Positions 12,340-23,945 are shown, numbered from the stretch's first letter. The stretch: 64,000 nucleotides of DNA from Spirodela intermedia (GCA_902729315.2 LR746267.1:1789501-1853500), one strand, 5' to 3'. Notes: generated by a model not told the origin, from the sequence alone. Numbers and translations: made by a program.

Positions 12340-13599
12340 GGAGTATCGAAGGTAAAGGAGGTGATCTCGGAAGTTGAGTTCCATACGGCTCTTCCAAAAT
12401 TACGTTGGCAGCATTACGTGATATAAGCCAGTTCCCCTACGCGATTTAGAAAACCATACACATCTTCTAAGACGCGTGATGACGGGGAGCGGTCAATTTT
12501 TTATTCTCTGGCCTACTGGTTGTCATTTGACTGAGTAATCGATTCAGGAATAGATCCCCATGTCTTGCCGTTTCACAACGTCTCCATCAGCAGCTTTACC
12601 TGTACTCGGCAATATGAAGGCATGACTGCGTGCTGAAATCTGATTCCCCCCGCTTGGCCTAGGATCGCCCGGTCACGCAGTTTCGTGTTACGGATGGAGA
12701 ACTGGGTTTCTCCTAATTGTCCGCTGATCAAGCTACGAGTATATAGCTTCATTTGATCAATTATTATTTTACCACCGTCTTAAACTATTTACAGCGGACA
12801 ATGTATAATTATTTCGTCGATGTGCCGTTCCCAGATCTCGCGGCAAAGCCAATTCAATTTATCCAATTAGAAAATTGTGGGTGCGGATGAAGGGGAATGA
12901 GGATGGCTACGTGATCCATCTAGTCGCTTACTTGTGGCTTTATTCGTTATCAACTAAGTAAGTTCCACTGATCCCTGACGGGTTCCCTTGGAACTTGACC
13001 ATTTCTCGCCCCGGCAAGGAATGTGCTGGTGTTGACGACATCCATGGATACTAGACATTGAAGAACCGATTTTCAGACTATCTTGAGCTTTATTTACCCT
13101 CGTAATCCCCAGGACGCCAGTCATTTGCTCCTTTGAGGGCCCACCCCAACGATCTAAAATAACCGACGGTGCACTGAACGCACGCAGGTCCCGAAGCGGC
13201 CACTTGGTTACCATATCTCTGCTCCAATATGGGTGTATCCTCAGCTCCAATGAGTAAAGTGTTTTTTTTCAATTTTTGGCGGTCTAGAAGACTACTTGGT
13301 TTGGGTTCTACCAAATCCCTAATGATACGATGGAACGTACTCGCGCTCGTCCGTTGAAGGTGAAAGATGGTTTGTTTTAAGGAATAATACAGGTTCTGCT
13401 GAAGAATTTATCAAATGTGTCGGTCTCAATTTGGTACGTCCCGTTGACCTTCTCATCTGGTTCCATGGCCAGAACCTTATCCACACAACAAGTTTTAAAT
13501 AAGGATAAGGACGGTATTGACGTGATGCCTTACGCCTGCGAATTAAGGCATATTCTAAGGTTATTCTCTTCGAAATTAAAATCTCACCTATTAACGCAG
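12340..13599. other. Promoter side of the gene at 12254, then intergenic
   Basis: No recognisable coding domain. Overlapping minus-strand frames at 12954-13314 look like chance open frames. Confidence 0.45.
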
Positions 13600-14830
13600 C
13601 AGCTTATTCTAGTGATAGTTGTTGCACCATCGTTCTCACACTACCGTTGATTCGCGACGGTAACTGTCATCATCCTATAAGCAAGAAGACAGTTCTCGTA
13701 GTAGTTTGTTGACGTTATCGTCCGTTTAAATATTATGGAACTGTGAAAAATCCTCTATTCACCTATTGATCATCTTCGCTGCTCAGAAGCTTATTCGCAG
13801 GGTAATTCGTAAATTTGCACGGGGACGTGACGAACGCACCCCCTTAACCTTCTAGTGACGTCAGTGGCGCCTCATGTGTTCGGCATCACGCTACAGGGTG
13901 GCATCATGTTTCAGGTTTGACGATGTCTGGGGAACGCGTTAGGCGGCCTTCGTGGGTATTCCCACATGGTGTCAAGCACATCCACCATTCGCGCACCTGG
14001 ATTTCAGAAAAAAGGGAAGGTTTGTGACTACCTTGCTAATTTCATGCGATTCCGCGCGTGAAACCTTCAGGAAAGGCGAGAAACGGGGCTTATATTAAAC
14101 TAATCACCTTACTTCATCTTTTAAGCTGGTCAGACCCTTATCCATGAGCGCTCCTCTTCAATGGCCCAGAGACGTGGTTTACGTCTTGATTCGCGCCCCA
14201 TGGGAAGGAACCGTTTACCAACTTCCTGTTGCCATGTGGGTGCATTAAATGGTCAGTGAGATCAGTCTAGTTTGGAATCGAGCCACATAAATTCCAACAA
14301 ATTCTAATAGATGATAAAATCTGCTTCCTCGGGAGTAGCATCGGGAACAGGCGATGGCTACATACACGATACGGAAAGACAGCGTACAGTCTCCAGATTG
14401 GTCTTTGCGCTAGACACATCACCAGCTCCTCTCGATTAAAATAAAATTAGCAAACCGACGGTGCTAATAAATAGAGAGAGTAATCATGTAACTAACTCAA
14501 TCTTTCTTTATGCGTCGTCAAACATATTTGCCGCCAAGAACATCCGGCAGTTTCTTTCGAAACATGGCGGTATCACGTCTAGTATTGTTTAGAATGTTAT
14601 TGATAACTTCACATGCGTTGCGACAGTTAACTAATGCAAAACCGACATTAGAATAGCATTATCCTGGATTCAAACAACTTGCAGAGGTCAAGTTTATCTG
14701 ATTCCTTTTCTGTCGAACAGTGAAAGTAGTTATCTCCACTGATATAAAGACAAGACAGTAGCGAACCCAAAGAAACGAATATGAAAAGAGGGAGCCTGGA
14801 TCGTTATCTTTAGACTCTTTTTCTTTCCAT
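13600..14830 (+). repeat. Long dispersed repeat D, copy A
   Basis: This matches 29280-30310 in the same orientation. Shared landmarks are tgttgcac-atc-ttctcac, catccacc-ttcgc-cac, tggtcagaccctta, gaaacatggcggtatcacgtct and gatataaagacaa. No coding frame is conserved between the two copies. Its nature (old segmental duplicate or non-coding transposon) is unknown. Confidence 0.65.
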
Positions 14831-15411
14831 GAGTTCTTTGTGTTTTTAGTATCTTATCTTACAGCATTGCCTTTGAGTAATCCTACATAGGCCACTTTTA
14901 TACATAACTAGTGGTGAAAGTAGAGAGAGGACCCACTTAATTTGCACTTATCAATTTATTGATAGTAGAGCACCATAATCTCTCGTAATTCTTTAATTAC
15001 GCTCAATCTAGTTTCATTCAATTTTTGTTGAAACATTTATTGATGCCTTTGTTTTTCAGACAGAAGCCGGTGATTCCATATCTCAGTGACTGAAATGTTT
15101 TAAATAGTTCGTCTAAATTTTCAGAGAACACTTTAGTCTGTCTAGTTGATCATCCTAGTACCATACCATATTGTTAGAAATTTGGTCTATGCCTAGAATT
15201 TCAATATTTATTTTGAAAAGTTAACTTCATTTTAACATTTTAGCCATCATAAAAAAATTGATACAACTTGGCTGCATAGAGTATGCTCAATTACAAAAGG
15301 TGTTTAAATATTAAAAATCATAATGTTTCCTAGAAAAGTTACAGATGCTTATATCGTTTTAAAAAATGAAATGTATTATATGCAACTATCGGAGTCTTAA
15401 AGTTGTATGAA
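14831..15411. other. Intergenic, nothing recognised
   Basis: AT-rich sequence with no conserved frame. Confidence 0.4.
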
Positions 15412-15494
15412 GTATCACAGCCATTGACGTCCTTCGTTCTCCCTGCACACCCAGGCCCCGAGAACGCCGTCAGGGTACTGGTTGACGCCGGCAA
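15412..15494 (-). pseudogene. MiAMP1-like type-A peptide, internal fragment
   Basis: The minus strand reads STLTAFSGPGCAGRTKDVNGC, which is the start of the mature type-A domain and nearly identical to the gene at 5285. Homology stops abruptly on both sides: the signal peptide and everything after the second cysteine are absent. It is a gene shard of about 83 bases, probably left by a rearrangement or captured by a transposon. Confidence 0.8.
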
Positions 15495-16779
15495 ATCTTT
15501 TATGGACATCTGATATTAGGTAAAGCAGAAAAAAATTAGAAGCATACTGCTAAAGTAGTTGTGAACCCTGGTCTTACCTGATGCAGAACCAACTCATACA
15601 CCCGGGATATTGAAGGAGAAGGACAGTTCATGACATTCTCAACCAACTTTGAAAATGTCGAACTTGGAGGTTAATTGTGGCTGCGATCTGCCGTGGCCTG
15701 CTGCGAGTGTTTTATATTAAATATTCACGTTCTCCGATGACGTCAACAAGTGCGAGGTGAACCACCGGCATTACCTGTTTTACTCGCCATCCGCCCTTAG
15801 ACTACGTTATTAGACGTTTCTGCCGTAACAATTTTAAAAATCTTTGGTTATTTTCTCTCGTTGAGAAGTGCGAAGATAGTCATACGACATAGTGGTACTG
15901 TTAGAGACGGAAATATAGCCTTAACTTGATGGTCTGCTCTGAAGATAAACGTTTTACTACGGTAATTAAAACGATTATTTATGGAGTATATTGTTACGAC
16001 CCTAGCTAAATTAATTAATAGATCAATAGGCATCCATATCTGAAGTCTTCCCACAATTGATTCTATTTGGCCATGTGATTTTACAGTATTTTCCCTCCTA
16101 TAACACCAAAGAACAAGCCGTCAACATAAGGGTGATTTCTATACAATCCAAAATTTACCCCCATTGGTGAGCATGACCAGCTTGGAATCTGACTTTAAAA
16201 CAGGTTCGGTTAGTATCACCGTGTTTGCCAAACGCAGCGATTTCCATCCTCCCAAGTTCCGGTGAGCGCAGCAACGGCCAGCCCATCTGATGCAACTTAA
16301 TGGACTATATTAACCTGTCATTCTAGACCAGCTACATCCTGTTATCTCCATCCCGACATAAAACGGGTTGACTGAATAAAAATCGTTGGTGAGAAACAAG
16401 CTTCCAACCAGAATCGGCTACCCATCGTCTCCTTATAAATCTGCTGTATGTTGTGAAAAACAGATGTCCAACAAGGACTGGAGTAATTTTCCAACCGATG
16501 TGATTTTTTATTATAGGCGAGCAGTCTGCAGCCAGAAAACGAGGAAGAGTACTCGCAGAAATCTCACCGGAGCTAGGGTACACCAGCGTTCGTTGTGTCA
16601 CAGAGCACTATCGTGAAACTATAAAAGGCTTCCTCGGTCACTTATTTCATGCGCCTGCCTTTTCGGGCACGGCATTAAATATCTGCGTTTAATGCAGAAG
16701 AGGATAAGGCTTCGGCTAAGCAAAGAGAAACGCGTTTCCTAAGGTCATGGCGCGGGGGCACGTTTCCCGAGGTCGATAA
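15495..16779. other. Intergenic, nothing recognised
   Basis: Mixed composition. Short frames on both strands carry no recognisable motif. Confidence 0.4.
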
Positions 16780-17130
16780 TCATCTCACGTCCCAAACTCA
16801 GATAGAGGGGTCCTCATGTGATCATCCCATTAGAGAGAGCTATTTTTGAGTTCTTTGTGATTGCTTTGAGGGCCAAGGTCAGAGATGTATTCCTTCGGTT
16901 GTTGGTGAGAGTTTATCCGTACTCTTGTTTCATCTAAGGGAGTTTATGTGGACATAGGAGGCCAACCTCTGTACCACGTAAATCTTTGTGTGGGTACACT
17001 TGTTGTGAGTTTGATCTATTTCTTCTTTCCTACTTCACGTCATATGGATTAGGAGAGAAGTATTTTACAAGTTCACACTAGACTTTTGCTCTAATGTATT
17101 CAAACTTTTTTTTGCACATTAGTCCACCCA
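16780..17130 (+). repeat. Possible solo LTR, copia-like
   Basis: A run including ggtcagagatg, gagtttatccgtactc, taccacgtaaatctttgtgtg and the following T-rich stretch resembles the R/U5 part of plant copia LTRs. No internal element or paired LTR is seen nearby. Recognised from general resemblance only. Confidence 0.3.
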
Positions 17131-17235
17131 TAGATACATGACTGACGGGGTACAGCAACTGAACAAAGCGTGTATGCCGTTTTCTCTTGGCAGCTACTCA
17201 CGCCGCGCCACAAGCTCTTTATTTATTCTTAATAC

Positions 17236-17583
17236 TTACGTCCACAGAACTCGGAGAAGTGAACGCTCAGCAAAATATATATACACGCTCTCAAAGTTGT
17301 TGGGTTTGCATCGGCGGATTCCCCTTTTGATGAGGACGGAGGAACCGTCGCAGTTGGCACCGTTGTAGAGCCTGGCCGTCTCGTCCTCCATCAAGAAGAG
17401 GTGATATCCTCCCCGGTACTGGCTGACGTCCAAGCACCCACAGCCATTGAGGTCTTTAGCTTTCCCGGCGCACGCTGGGTGTGAGAACACCGTCAGGATA
17501 CTGGCCGACGCCGGCACAATGGTGGCAGCTGCTGCGAGCAGCAGGATAATGGCAAGTGCCGCGACCTTTCTGGTGGTGGGCAT
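17236..17583 (-). CDS. MiAMP1-like peptide, type A, with altered C-terminus
   Basis: The predicted product is 115 residues from the ATG at 17583 (MPTTRK). A longer in-frame start at 17628 is rejected because the family start lies at 17583. A signal peptide of about 27 residues ends P-A-S-A. The mature domain keeps cysteines 1-5 (HPAC, GCGC, ANC, RRC) but lacks the sixth. Near 17272-17283 a TA run is two bases longer than in sister genes, which shifts the frame just before the last cysteine and stop. Translation then continues for about 18 foreign residues. The former Cys-stop bases are still present out of frame. Loss of Cys6 would leave one cysteine unpaired. The gene may be a recent pseudogene, or it may make an altered peptide. 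A TATA box lies at 17677-17683 and TTTATT (a polyA signal on the minus strand) near 17218. Confidence 0.75.
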   Translation of the reverse strand: MPTTRKVAALAIILLLAAAATIVPASASILTVFSHPACAGKAKDLNGCGCLDVSQYRGGYHLFLMEDETARLYNGANCDGSSVLIKRGIRRCKPNNFESVYIYFAERSLLRVLWT

Positions 17584-17676
17584 ATCTTCAGGAGGAGAGT
17601 GGAGAGTCTCTGGCTGCAGGATTGGCAAAAGAATGCAGGTGGAACGCTGAAGCGACCTTTACCTCCTGTCCATCGC

Positions 17677-17683
17677 ATTTATA
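17677..17683 (-). promoter_or_regulatory. TATA box of the gene at 17583
   Basis: TATAAAT on the minus strand, about 95 bases upstream of the start codon. Confidence 0.65.
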
Positions 17684-18679
17684 GCCATAGAAGGGGCATG
17701 ACGAATTCCGGGAAAAAATAAACAGTATAGTCCTCATCTAAAAGTCGTCATTAGGCTGGTTATTTCGTCAGCAAACTGAGATTCTAACGCAGGGTCAGCT
17801 CTCGTCTTTGACCGTCCTTCGCTGCAATAAATTGTTGTCGACGTGTTTTCTATGATTTATTCTCCGACTAACGTTGTTGGCGTTAGCAAGTTTCACTGAA
17901 GGTTTCTTGAAGTAGTCAACACATCGTTATTTTTTCTAACATGAAAAGGGTTAGTGGAGCATAACCTCTCTCGATCTTGTTCCATTTATCTTCCGGCGAC
18001 GCATGATCCATACAGCTTTCAGTTTAAAGTGACAACCAAGGACATTCCCCCTCCGACATTGTTTCCGTGAAATTATGTTACACGTGTGACCTAGTGTGAG
18101 TGGGGAGACGGTGGCTTCTTGTAAAAGATCACGTCGACAGAGGCCACTTGTCTACGATGGTCATTCCACGAGCATTGATCAATACATCATCAAAGTGGTC
18201 AGAATCATTCCTAGAAGCTCCAGAATGGATAGGGTTGATGAACGCGACACAGATTTGCTCTGGTCAAGATGCTTTAAAGAGGGTTTACATTTCAAAGCAT
18301 TATTTCAAGATGTCGTTGCAAAACATCCTCTAACAAATATGTGCTACGGCTTCTCGTGTACGCCTTTTCGTTGAATTATGTTCGAAAGAAGCTAACTGGG
18401 ATTGATAAGTCTCATTTCCGGTCCTGTTGAACCTGTCGCCACGCCATTTTACAAACCTGTCGTGTACGCCATTTTTCTTGTTGTAGATGACCACAAAAGC
18501 GTGGTGTCTATTTCAGAGGATGGAAATAGGGTTTGTGGCGATACCTGATCCATCTGGACCTCGCTTCCCATCTTCCTCCGACGACACCTTATCCATTCAG
18601 CTTTAGTTTTAAACTCACAAGTAAGTTCCCTTGGAAGAATTTCCGTGTCTGACGGAGTGACGAGGACATCGCCACCCAT
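17684..18679. other. Intergenic, with an internal imperfect duplication
   Basis: Two stretches, near 17990-18060 and 18560-18640, both carry a block like cttccggcgacgcatgatccatacagctttcagtttaaa. They look like diverged copies of the same upstream DNA. No gene recognised. Confidence 0.4.
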
Positions 18680-19110
18680 GTAGCATCAGAACCAAACTGG
18701 ATTACTTAAAAAAACTCACACTATGGAATTTTTCGTACCTGAACGTACGCTAAATAGAAGGGCACAGGCGGATGTGAGGACTAGAGGGTAATAATCAATT
18801 ACTTCCAATGAGCGGCGTGACAAACATTCAAATCCCTTCGTCGGCTCCGTATCTTCTGGGTGATGGTAGCGGAGGAAGAGGTCAGAAAGAAAAGGATGCA
18901 GCGACCTGTTCGCCAAACGTCAGTCGAGACTAAGGAGCGCCCTGCCATTGACATATGCCTACAGATTGAAGTCTACCCCTGCTGGCGAAATCCGCGGACA
19001 CTTGCGACGACGCGGGTAGCTCTTTCCGTCCCATCCTACTAACTATAATAGCACCGCTCATTACCACTCGACGAGCATGCCCCCGAAGAGCGCTAGTCCT
19101 CAAATTGTGA
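18680..19110 (+). promoter_or_regulatory. Type-B promoter module, orphan first copy
   Basis: This matches the promoter modules before the genes at 31481, 48164 and 53906: a start like attacttaaaaaaactcacactatg, the block ggcacaggcggatgtgagg, the block gctccgtatcttctgggtgatgg, cagcgacctgttcgccaaacgt and a TATA-like TATAATA at 19044-19050. After a short 5'-UTR-like stretch with ccactcgacgagca, no peptide gene follows; a second promoter copy begins instead. Confidence 0.6.
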
Positions 19111-19189
19111 AGTATAGTAGATGTGTACAGACGAGAACAACGGCTCTCTTCGTCGCTGCGTCTTTTTCTTGTTTACTGCAAGATTTTCG

Positions 19190-19342
19190 TACCCCCAAAA
19201 TGGCCAGTGTCTGCTGCACCACTCTTCTGGGTGATGGGAGGAGATGAAAAAGTCAGCAAGAAAAAATGCGACAAGCTGTTTGTGGACACTTGAAATGACG
19301 CGCTTAGTTCTTTCCGACCCATCCTTCTACTTAATATAAATA
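19190..19342 (+). promoter_or_regulatory. Type-B promoter module, second copy, with TATA box
   Basis: The second copy in tandem keeps tcttctgggtgatggg and ends with TATAAATA at 19335-19342, about 113 bases before the start codon at 19455. Confidence 0.6.
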
Positions 19343-19454
19343 GCATAGATCAGGGAGGGGGAAACAGCTGCTTATCACCGCCCTAGAAGCACAACCCCTA
19401 ACGTGCCCCAATCCTCAGATTCTTCTCAAATCCTGTCGTTGCCCCCTGAAGGAT

Positions 19455-19790
19455 ATGGCCACCGCCTGCAAGACTCCGGTCACCGCCGCAGTTGCTCCTC
19501 CTGTTCCTTATCGCAGTCGCCGCCACTGTTCCAGCATCAGCCAGCACAATAACGGCTTACTTGCAAGAGATCTGCAGGTGGGAAAGAGTAACGTGGGAAA
19601 ACGTATCTTGGCGATGTGGTGCATGCCACAGCTTCGGCGCGTTGAGGGGAGGCTTCTTCCTCGACTACTGGGGGGGCCAGGTCGCCAGGTTCTAAAAGCG
19701 CACCGGCTGCCAAGACCCTACATCACCACCCGCAGGGACGTCCGCAATTGCGGCCCCCACCCATACAAAAGTGTCCGCATAATATGCTAG
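19455..19790 (+). pseudogene. MiAMP1-like type-B peptide, double-frameshift pseudogene
   Basis: The start MATACKTPVTAA is in frame. An extra base near 19490-19495 then moves the rest of the signal peptide and most of the mature domain into another frame. That frame reads LLLFLIAVAATVPASAS, then a core with WRCGACHSFG and GGQVARF, and ends at an in-frame TAA (19693-19695). A one-base loss near 19715 returns to the first frame, so the family ending KSVRIIC is in frame with the original start. The original frame happens to stay open for 111 codons, but its middle is nonsense. The core also has about five extra residues between cysteines 1 and 2. Compared by eye with 31481-31804. Confidence 0.85.
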
Positions 19791-20689
19791 CTGTGAGCTG
19801 TCTAGTGAACTGTCTTCCAGTTAGTACTCTGATCGTGTACTAATAGAACCCCATAAATAAATCCTATGAAATATAGGAGCACGGTATACCTTCAAGTGCT
19901 GAATAAACGTACTCTCTGTCGTCACGAAATCACCAGGTGGTATGCGACATCTGAAGCTCAAGTATCTTCGGTACGGGAAATTTAAAATGGAAGGATCTAG
20001 TGTTGTCTAGGAGGACGATAGTAAAAAGGCGACTGAACAGAAAGCGTACCTGAATTCATTTCGATCCAAACCTAGCATTTTGGCCTTTGGAATCAGCACA
20101 CCAAACTCATTAGAGCTGTACGAATTTTCCTGGTAGAGTAATGGGATGTTTTAGGAGCAACTCTGGTGATGTGTAACCCAAAGACTTGACCCCTTGTTTA
20201 TAGACAAGATGGGGTTTGCCTCTTCCTATCATTTTCTAATTTTGTCTATTACAAAATTAGAATATAACCTAGTATATATATATATTTAACCATTAACTTA
20301 CTAGAGATGTCATAATCTCTTAGTCTTTAATGAATCACTTTAGTAACCATTAACACGATGATAGGCCTAAAATATATAATTCATATATATTTACTCATAT
20401 TGGGATCAAATTTAACAATCTTCACCATGAGTATCATATATATGAAAAGATGATATGATATATTAGCAACTCAATAAATTATTATTATCAGAGACATCTC
20501 CAACAATTTCATCCATTATCATATAAATATAGGAGTACAGAGACTTTTGTCACATTTATATGTAACTAAATCTAATAGTTATTATTTGTTTCATTATATA
20601 TTTATAATCAATCCAATACAATCAAATTAGAAATGAACATAAACTTTATTTCCATAGAAAATAGTTGAAGGATGTGTCATAACTATATG
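19791..20689. other. 3' flank of the pseudogene, then AT-rich DNA
   Basis: The first 150 bases match the conserved type-B 3' flank (gaactg-cttccagttagt, ataaataaatcctat, gctgaataaacgtactctctgtc). From about 20160 the DNA is AT-rich and may be the LTR side of the copia remnant that follows. Confidence 0.45.
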
Positions 20690-21960
20690 AGCATCAAATT
20701 AAAAACTTTTACTGAACTCATACTTCCTCATGAGGAGTTGTACCCTTCTAGATATTATATACTCATAAAATGCCTTCAATACCAGCCCTTTAGTAACAAG
20801 ATCTACAATCATATAGTTTGTCCCAATATATTCTGTAGACATCTGAGTACTCTAAATCCTTTTTGAACAATCAACAGATTTATATTTCAATGCTCTCACT
20901 TTGTCAAGTTCATATTTCTATTAGAATATATGACAATTACCTTATTGTCACAAAATATCATTAGTGGCTTTAAATTCTATCTAAAATTTACAATCTTGTG
21001 ACAAAATTTTACTACCAAATTCTATTCTTAAAAAGCTCTTGGTATTTTATAAACTCCAGTATCATGATAATGTAGATCTTATTAGAAATGCTCATAGCAA
21101 TTTCTCCATAGCACTCTTCAAAGATATAGATTTTCTAACCAATAGTTAGAAGTACTAGATCTTCTACTATAAGTGTGTCCAGTAAAATCAGTAGCATATA
21201 TTGTTGTGTGGTTTTTTTTAGATACAGCATCTCCTTTCAGTCGTCTCCTACTAATCCCACCTAAATGACTATCTACCTAGCATTTCAGCAATGTACATAA
21301 TTTTTGGATATCTGCATATTTCAGCATACATGAGACTTTTAAAGCTGATGTATATTAAATTTTCTACATCTTTTTTACATCATAACAATTTTTGGGGCTT
21401 TGACTGGAACTAAATTTGTCTCATTTAGCAACAAAAGTATCACCTAGTTTACAACGTTGCATGCTAAATCTTTTAAGATCCTTATCACAAACTTGTTTTT
21501 GACAATTGAAGGATAATTCAATGTCAATCTTGGTATATATGTATGCCTACTAAAAAAGATGCTTCACTAAAATCTCTCATTTCAAATTTTTTTGATAGAA
21601 ATGTTTTGGTATCATATAATAAGCTTATATTATTATTAAGAAGTAACTTTTCATCAGCACATATACCACAAAATTATACTTAATCTCACTTCTCTTATGA
21701 TTTACACAATCATCAATCATATTGATTTTGAAACTGAATGTGATAACAGCTTGTTATAACATGTGATACCATTGACATAAAGTTTGTTTAAGCCTATAGA
21801 GGGATTTCTTTAATTTACATATCATTTTATTTAAGTCTCCACACAGTTCTATAACTTCAACATATAAGTCATTTCATCAATATTACTATTCAGAGATATA
21901 ATATAAATTTCCATATAGTATAACTCAAGATAAAAATATCTCACTATCATTATTATTGTA
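20690..21960 (-). pseudogene. Ty1/copia reverse transcriptase and RNase H remnant
   Basis: On the minus strand, from right to left: a reading with SNIDEMTYM, then CKLKKSLYRLKQTLCQWYHML, VVYVLMKSY in place of the YVDD region, DLKRFSMQRCK, and finally EYIGTNYMIVDLVTKGL of the RNase H end. The order and motifs match plant copia pol. The frame contains many stops and shifts. Its 5' side adjoins the truncated peptide gene at 21970-22085. Confidence 0.8.
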
Positions 21961-21969
21961 AATGATGAA

Positions 21970-22085
21970 ACAAGAGAATAAGCTGTTAGCTTGCTCACAG
22001 AGGCTGGGCCAGTTGAGGTGGTCACAATGAGCAATGAGAGAATGGCAGCTGCCAAGGTTGTTGGGGTCTTGTTCCTACAGGCCAT
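21970..22085 (-). pseudogene. MiAMP1-like peptide, 5' fragment cut by copia DNA
   Basis: The minus strand encodes a start MACRNKTPTTLAAAILSLLI and then a signal-peptide end followed by SKLTAYS, the first mature residues of a family member. Homology ends there, and copia pol sequence begins within about 30 bases. No cysteine of the mature domain remains. This is an inferred disrupted gene; an intron is unlikely because all other members are intronless. Confidence 0.6.
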
Positions 22086-22974
22086 GTTGTTTGCCAGATG
22101 AAGTTTCAAGTCTTGAGGCTTCAAAAAAGGTAATGCTAGTCTACAAGGGAAGGTCTGGCCAAGTGGTCTGGAGATCCCTACCTTCCTCACTATCTGAATT
22201 ATAAGAATAGGATGGAACCAAACCTCATTTGGTGACATGTAAATTTTGGTGCAGTTGTCCTCAATGTGAATTTCAACTTACACACCATGCTGCATGTGGC
22301 CCTATTTCTAGAATAACACACGATAAGGAACAAGTTTCACGGATGCCGTCTTGTTCAACTCATGTTTCCACAAGATGGCTCAAAAGGCACCACCATGCAC
22401 TCCTTTATCAGCTTGTTCACATGGCCTTGACTACTAAAAATGAACTTATCACCAACTCTTGCATGCTCATCATGATGGTCAACCTTAGAAAGATGACTAA
22501 CATCAAGATCTTACCATTGACCTTTATGGAATGACCCACAATTGTTTGACTGGATTTCTCTTCTTTCTTTGGTTTTGATTTTTCTGCCCATGGAGGCTTT
22601 CCTTTTTAAGTTTTATGGAAGAAAATGGCGCCAAGAATTGAGTGACAAGTGTTGGCACTAGAAAATGATAAAATTGAGAATTGTCATTCACTAGTAAACT
22701 AGATGCTAGTGAGGTTCAAGGTTTAAAAGGAATGCTCGAGGACTGTTAAACTAGCAGTGTGCCAATAAAATTTGTGCCATACATGGTACTAACATACCAA
22801 ATAGTTTCTAGCTTCACCTACAAGTGTTGTCAGAGTTGTCTAAACATGAAGGGTCGTTGTCAATGTTTCATCGTCAATGTTCTTTCAGCTATGGGCATTA
22901 TTATAAGAAGTGTTGAAATTTTCCTTTGTTAGAGAGATTGTTGGTTGCCAAGTATCAACTAGATCGTTTTGACT
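22086..22974. other. Intergenic, nothing recognised
   Basis: No conserved domain. The plus-strand frame at 22229-22534 is probably a chance frame in repeat-derived DNA. Confidence 0.4.
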
Positions 22975-23445
22975 GTAACAATCTTAAATACTTACTGCAA
23001 AATCTCTATGTTGAGGTTTAATGTAACTTAATCATTATATGATAAATCACATAAATTTAAAAATTATTAAATTAAAAATAATATTTTTCATATTTTTAAA
23101 AGTACTATAGTATAAATAAATTAATTATAATTTGTTAAATGATCCAAAAAATTCACAAAGATGTAAGATAATATTAGGAAAATTTCAGATTTTACATAAA
23201 AAATATAATTTCTTGACATTTAGATCTTGACATCATGATATAGGTTAAAATAAGATTTCATTAGATAATTCTAGTGTAAATGATTATAGATGATTTAATT
23301 AATCAAATTAAAATCTATAAAAATCAAAAGAATCATACTTGACTAAAAAAGATTTTCAAAACTTGAAATCACAAAATTGATATTAAATTAAGAACTAGTC
23401 AAGTTTAAAACAACTAAAACATAGTTCACAACACCAAGGGCTCTG
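22975..23445 (+). repeat. Dispersed repeat R2, copy A (probable gypsy LTR start)
   Basis: It begins TGTAACAATC, resembling the TGTAAC start of chromovirus LTRs. It matches 27700-28245 in inverted orientation, sharing ataaatcacataaattt, ataattataatttg and gatgtaagataatatt. It has no coding content. Confidence 0.5.
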
Positions 23446-23639
23446 TGACAAAGAAGTCGGCTACTCTATGTGAATTCCTTGTTTGGTGCTAGGCAATTTG
23501 ATCCCCTATGATCCCAAACATGACCCAATAGATTTTGTCCAAAGGTGACTAATACATGGGGTGGGGGGTCCTTTATAGATAGGTGCTTGGGCAACATCCC
23601 ATATAATTTTGGTATGGGATTAAGTGTTCCCACTCCAGC

Positions 23640-23945
23640 ACCATTGTCATGCTTGTGACATCATCAATGTTGTCATGCCTTCTTGTGCATATGTCGTGCT
23701 ACCATGTGTGCATTCTGTGCTGCTATGCACAAGCCTCATGCTAACACACTAGCACGCTATGCCACTTTGTAGAGGTGTTTTACCGCCACATGTGGGTGCC
23801 AACTAACATGTGTGTGCATTGTGCCAACACACACGTGTCATGTCAACACTTGTGAGCACTGTGCTACTACATGTAGATGCCATGATACACATATAGGCAC
23901 CATGCTGTCACGTATGAGCATTGTGCGAGCACATGTGATGTAGGA
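23640..23945. repeat. Degenerate tandem repeat rich in CACATGTG
   Basis: About ten imperfect units of roughly 28-35 bases share the theme cacatgtg-gcattgtgc-a-cac. The reading is low-complexity and non-coding. Confidence 0.6.

Noticed and set aside
12954-13314. Overlapping minus-strand frames of 98 and 74 codons as a gene
   Set aside because: No family resemblance and no supporting promoter or polyA context that I could see.
17584-17628. 15-residue N-terminal extension of the minus-strand type-A gene
   Set aside because: The family start context and signal peptide begin at 17583; the extension lacks any similarity to sister genes.
22229-22534. 101-codon plus-strand frame as a gene
   Set aside because: No recognisable motif, and it lies in repeat-derived DNA between copia and gypsy fragments.
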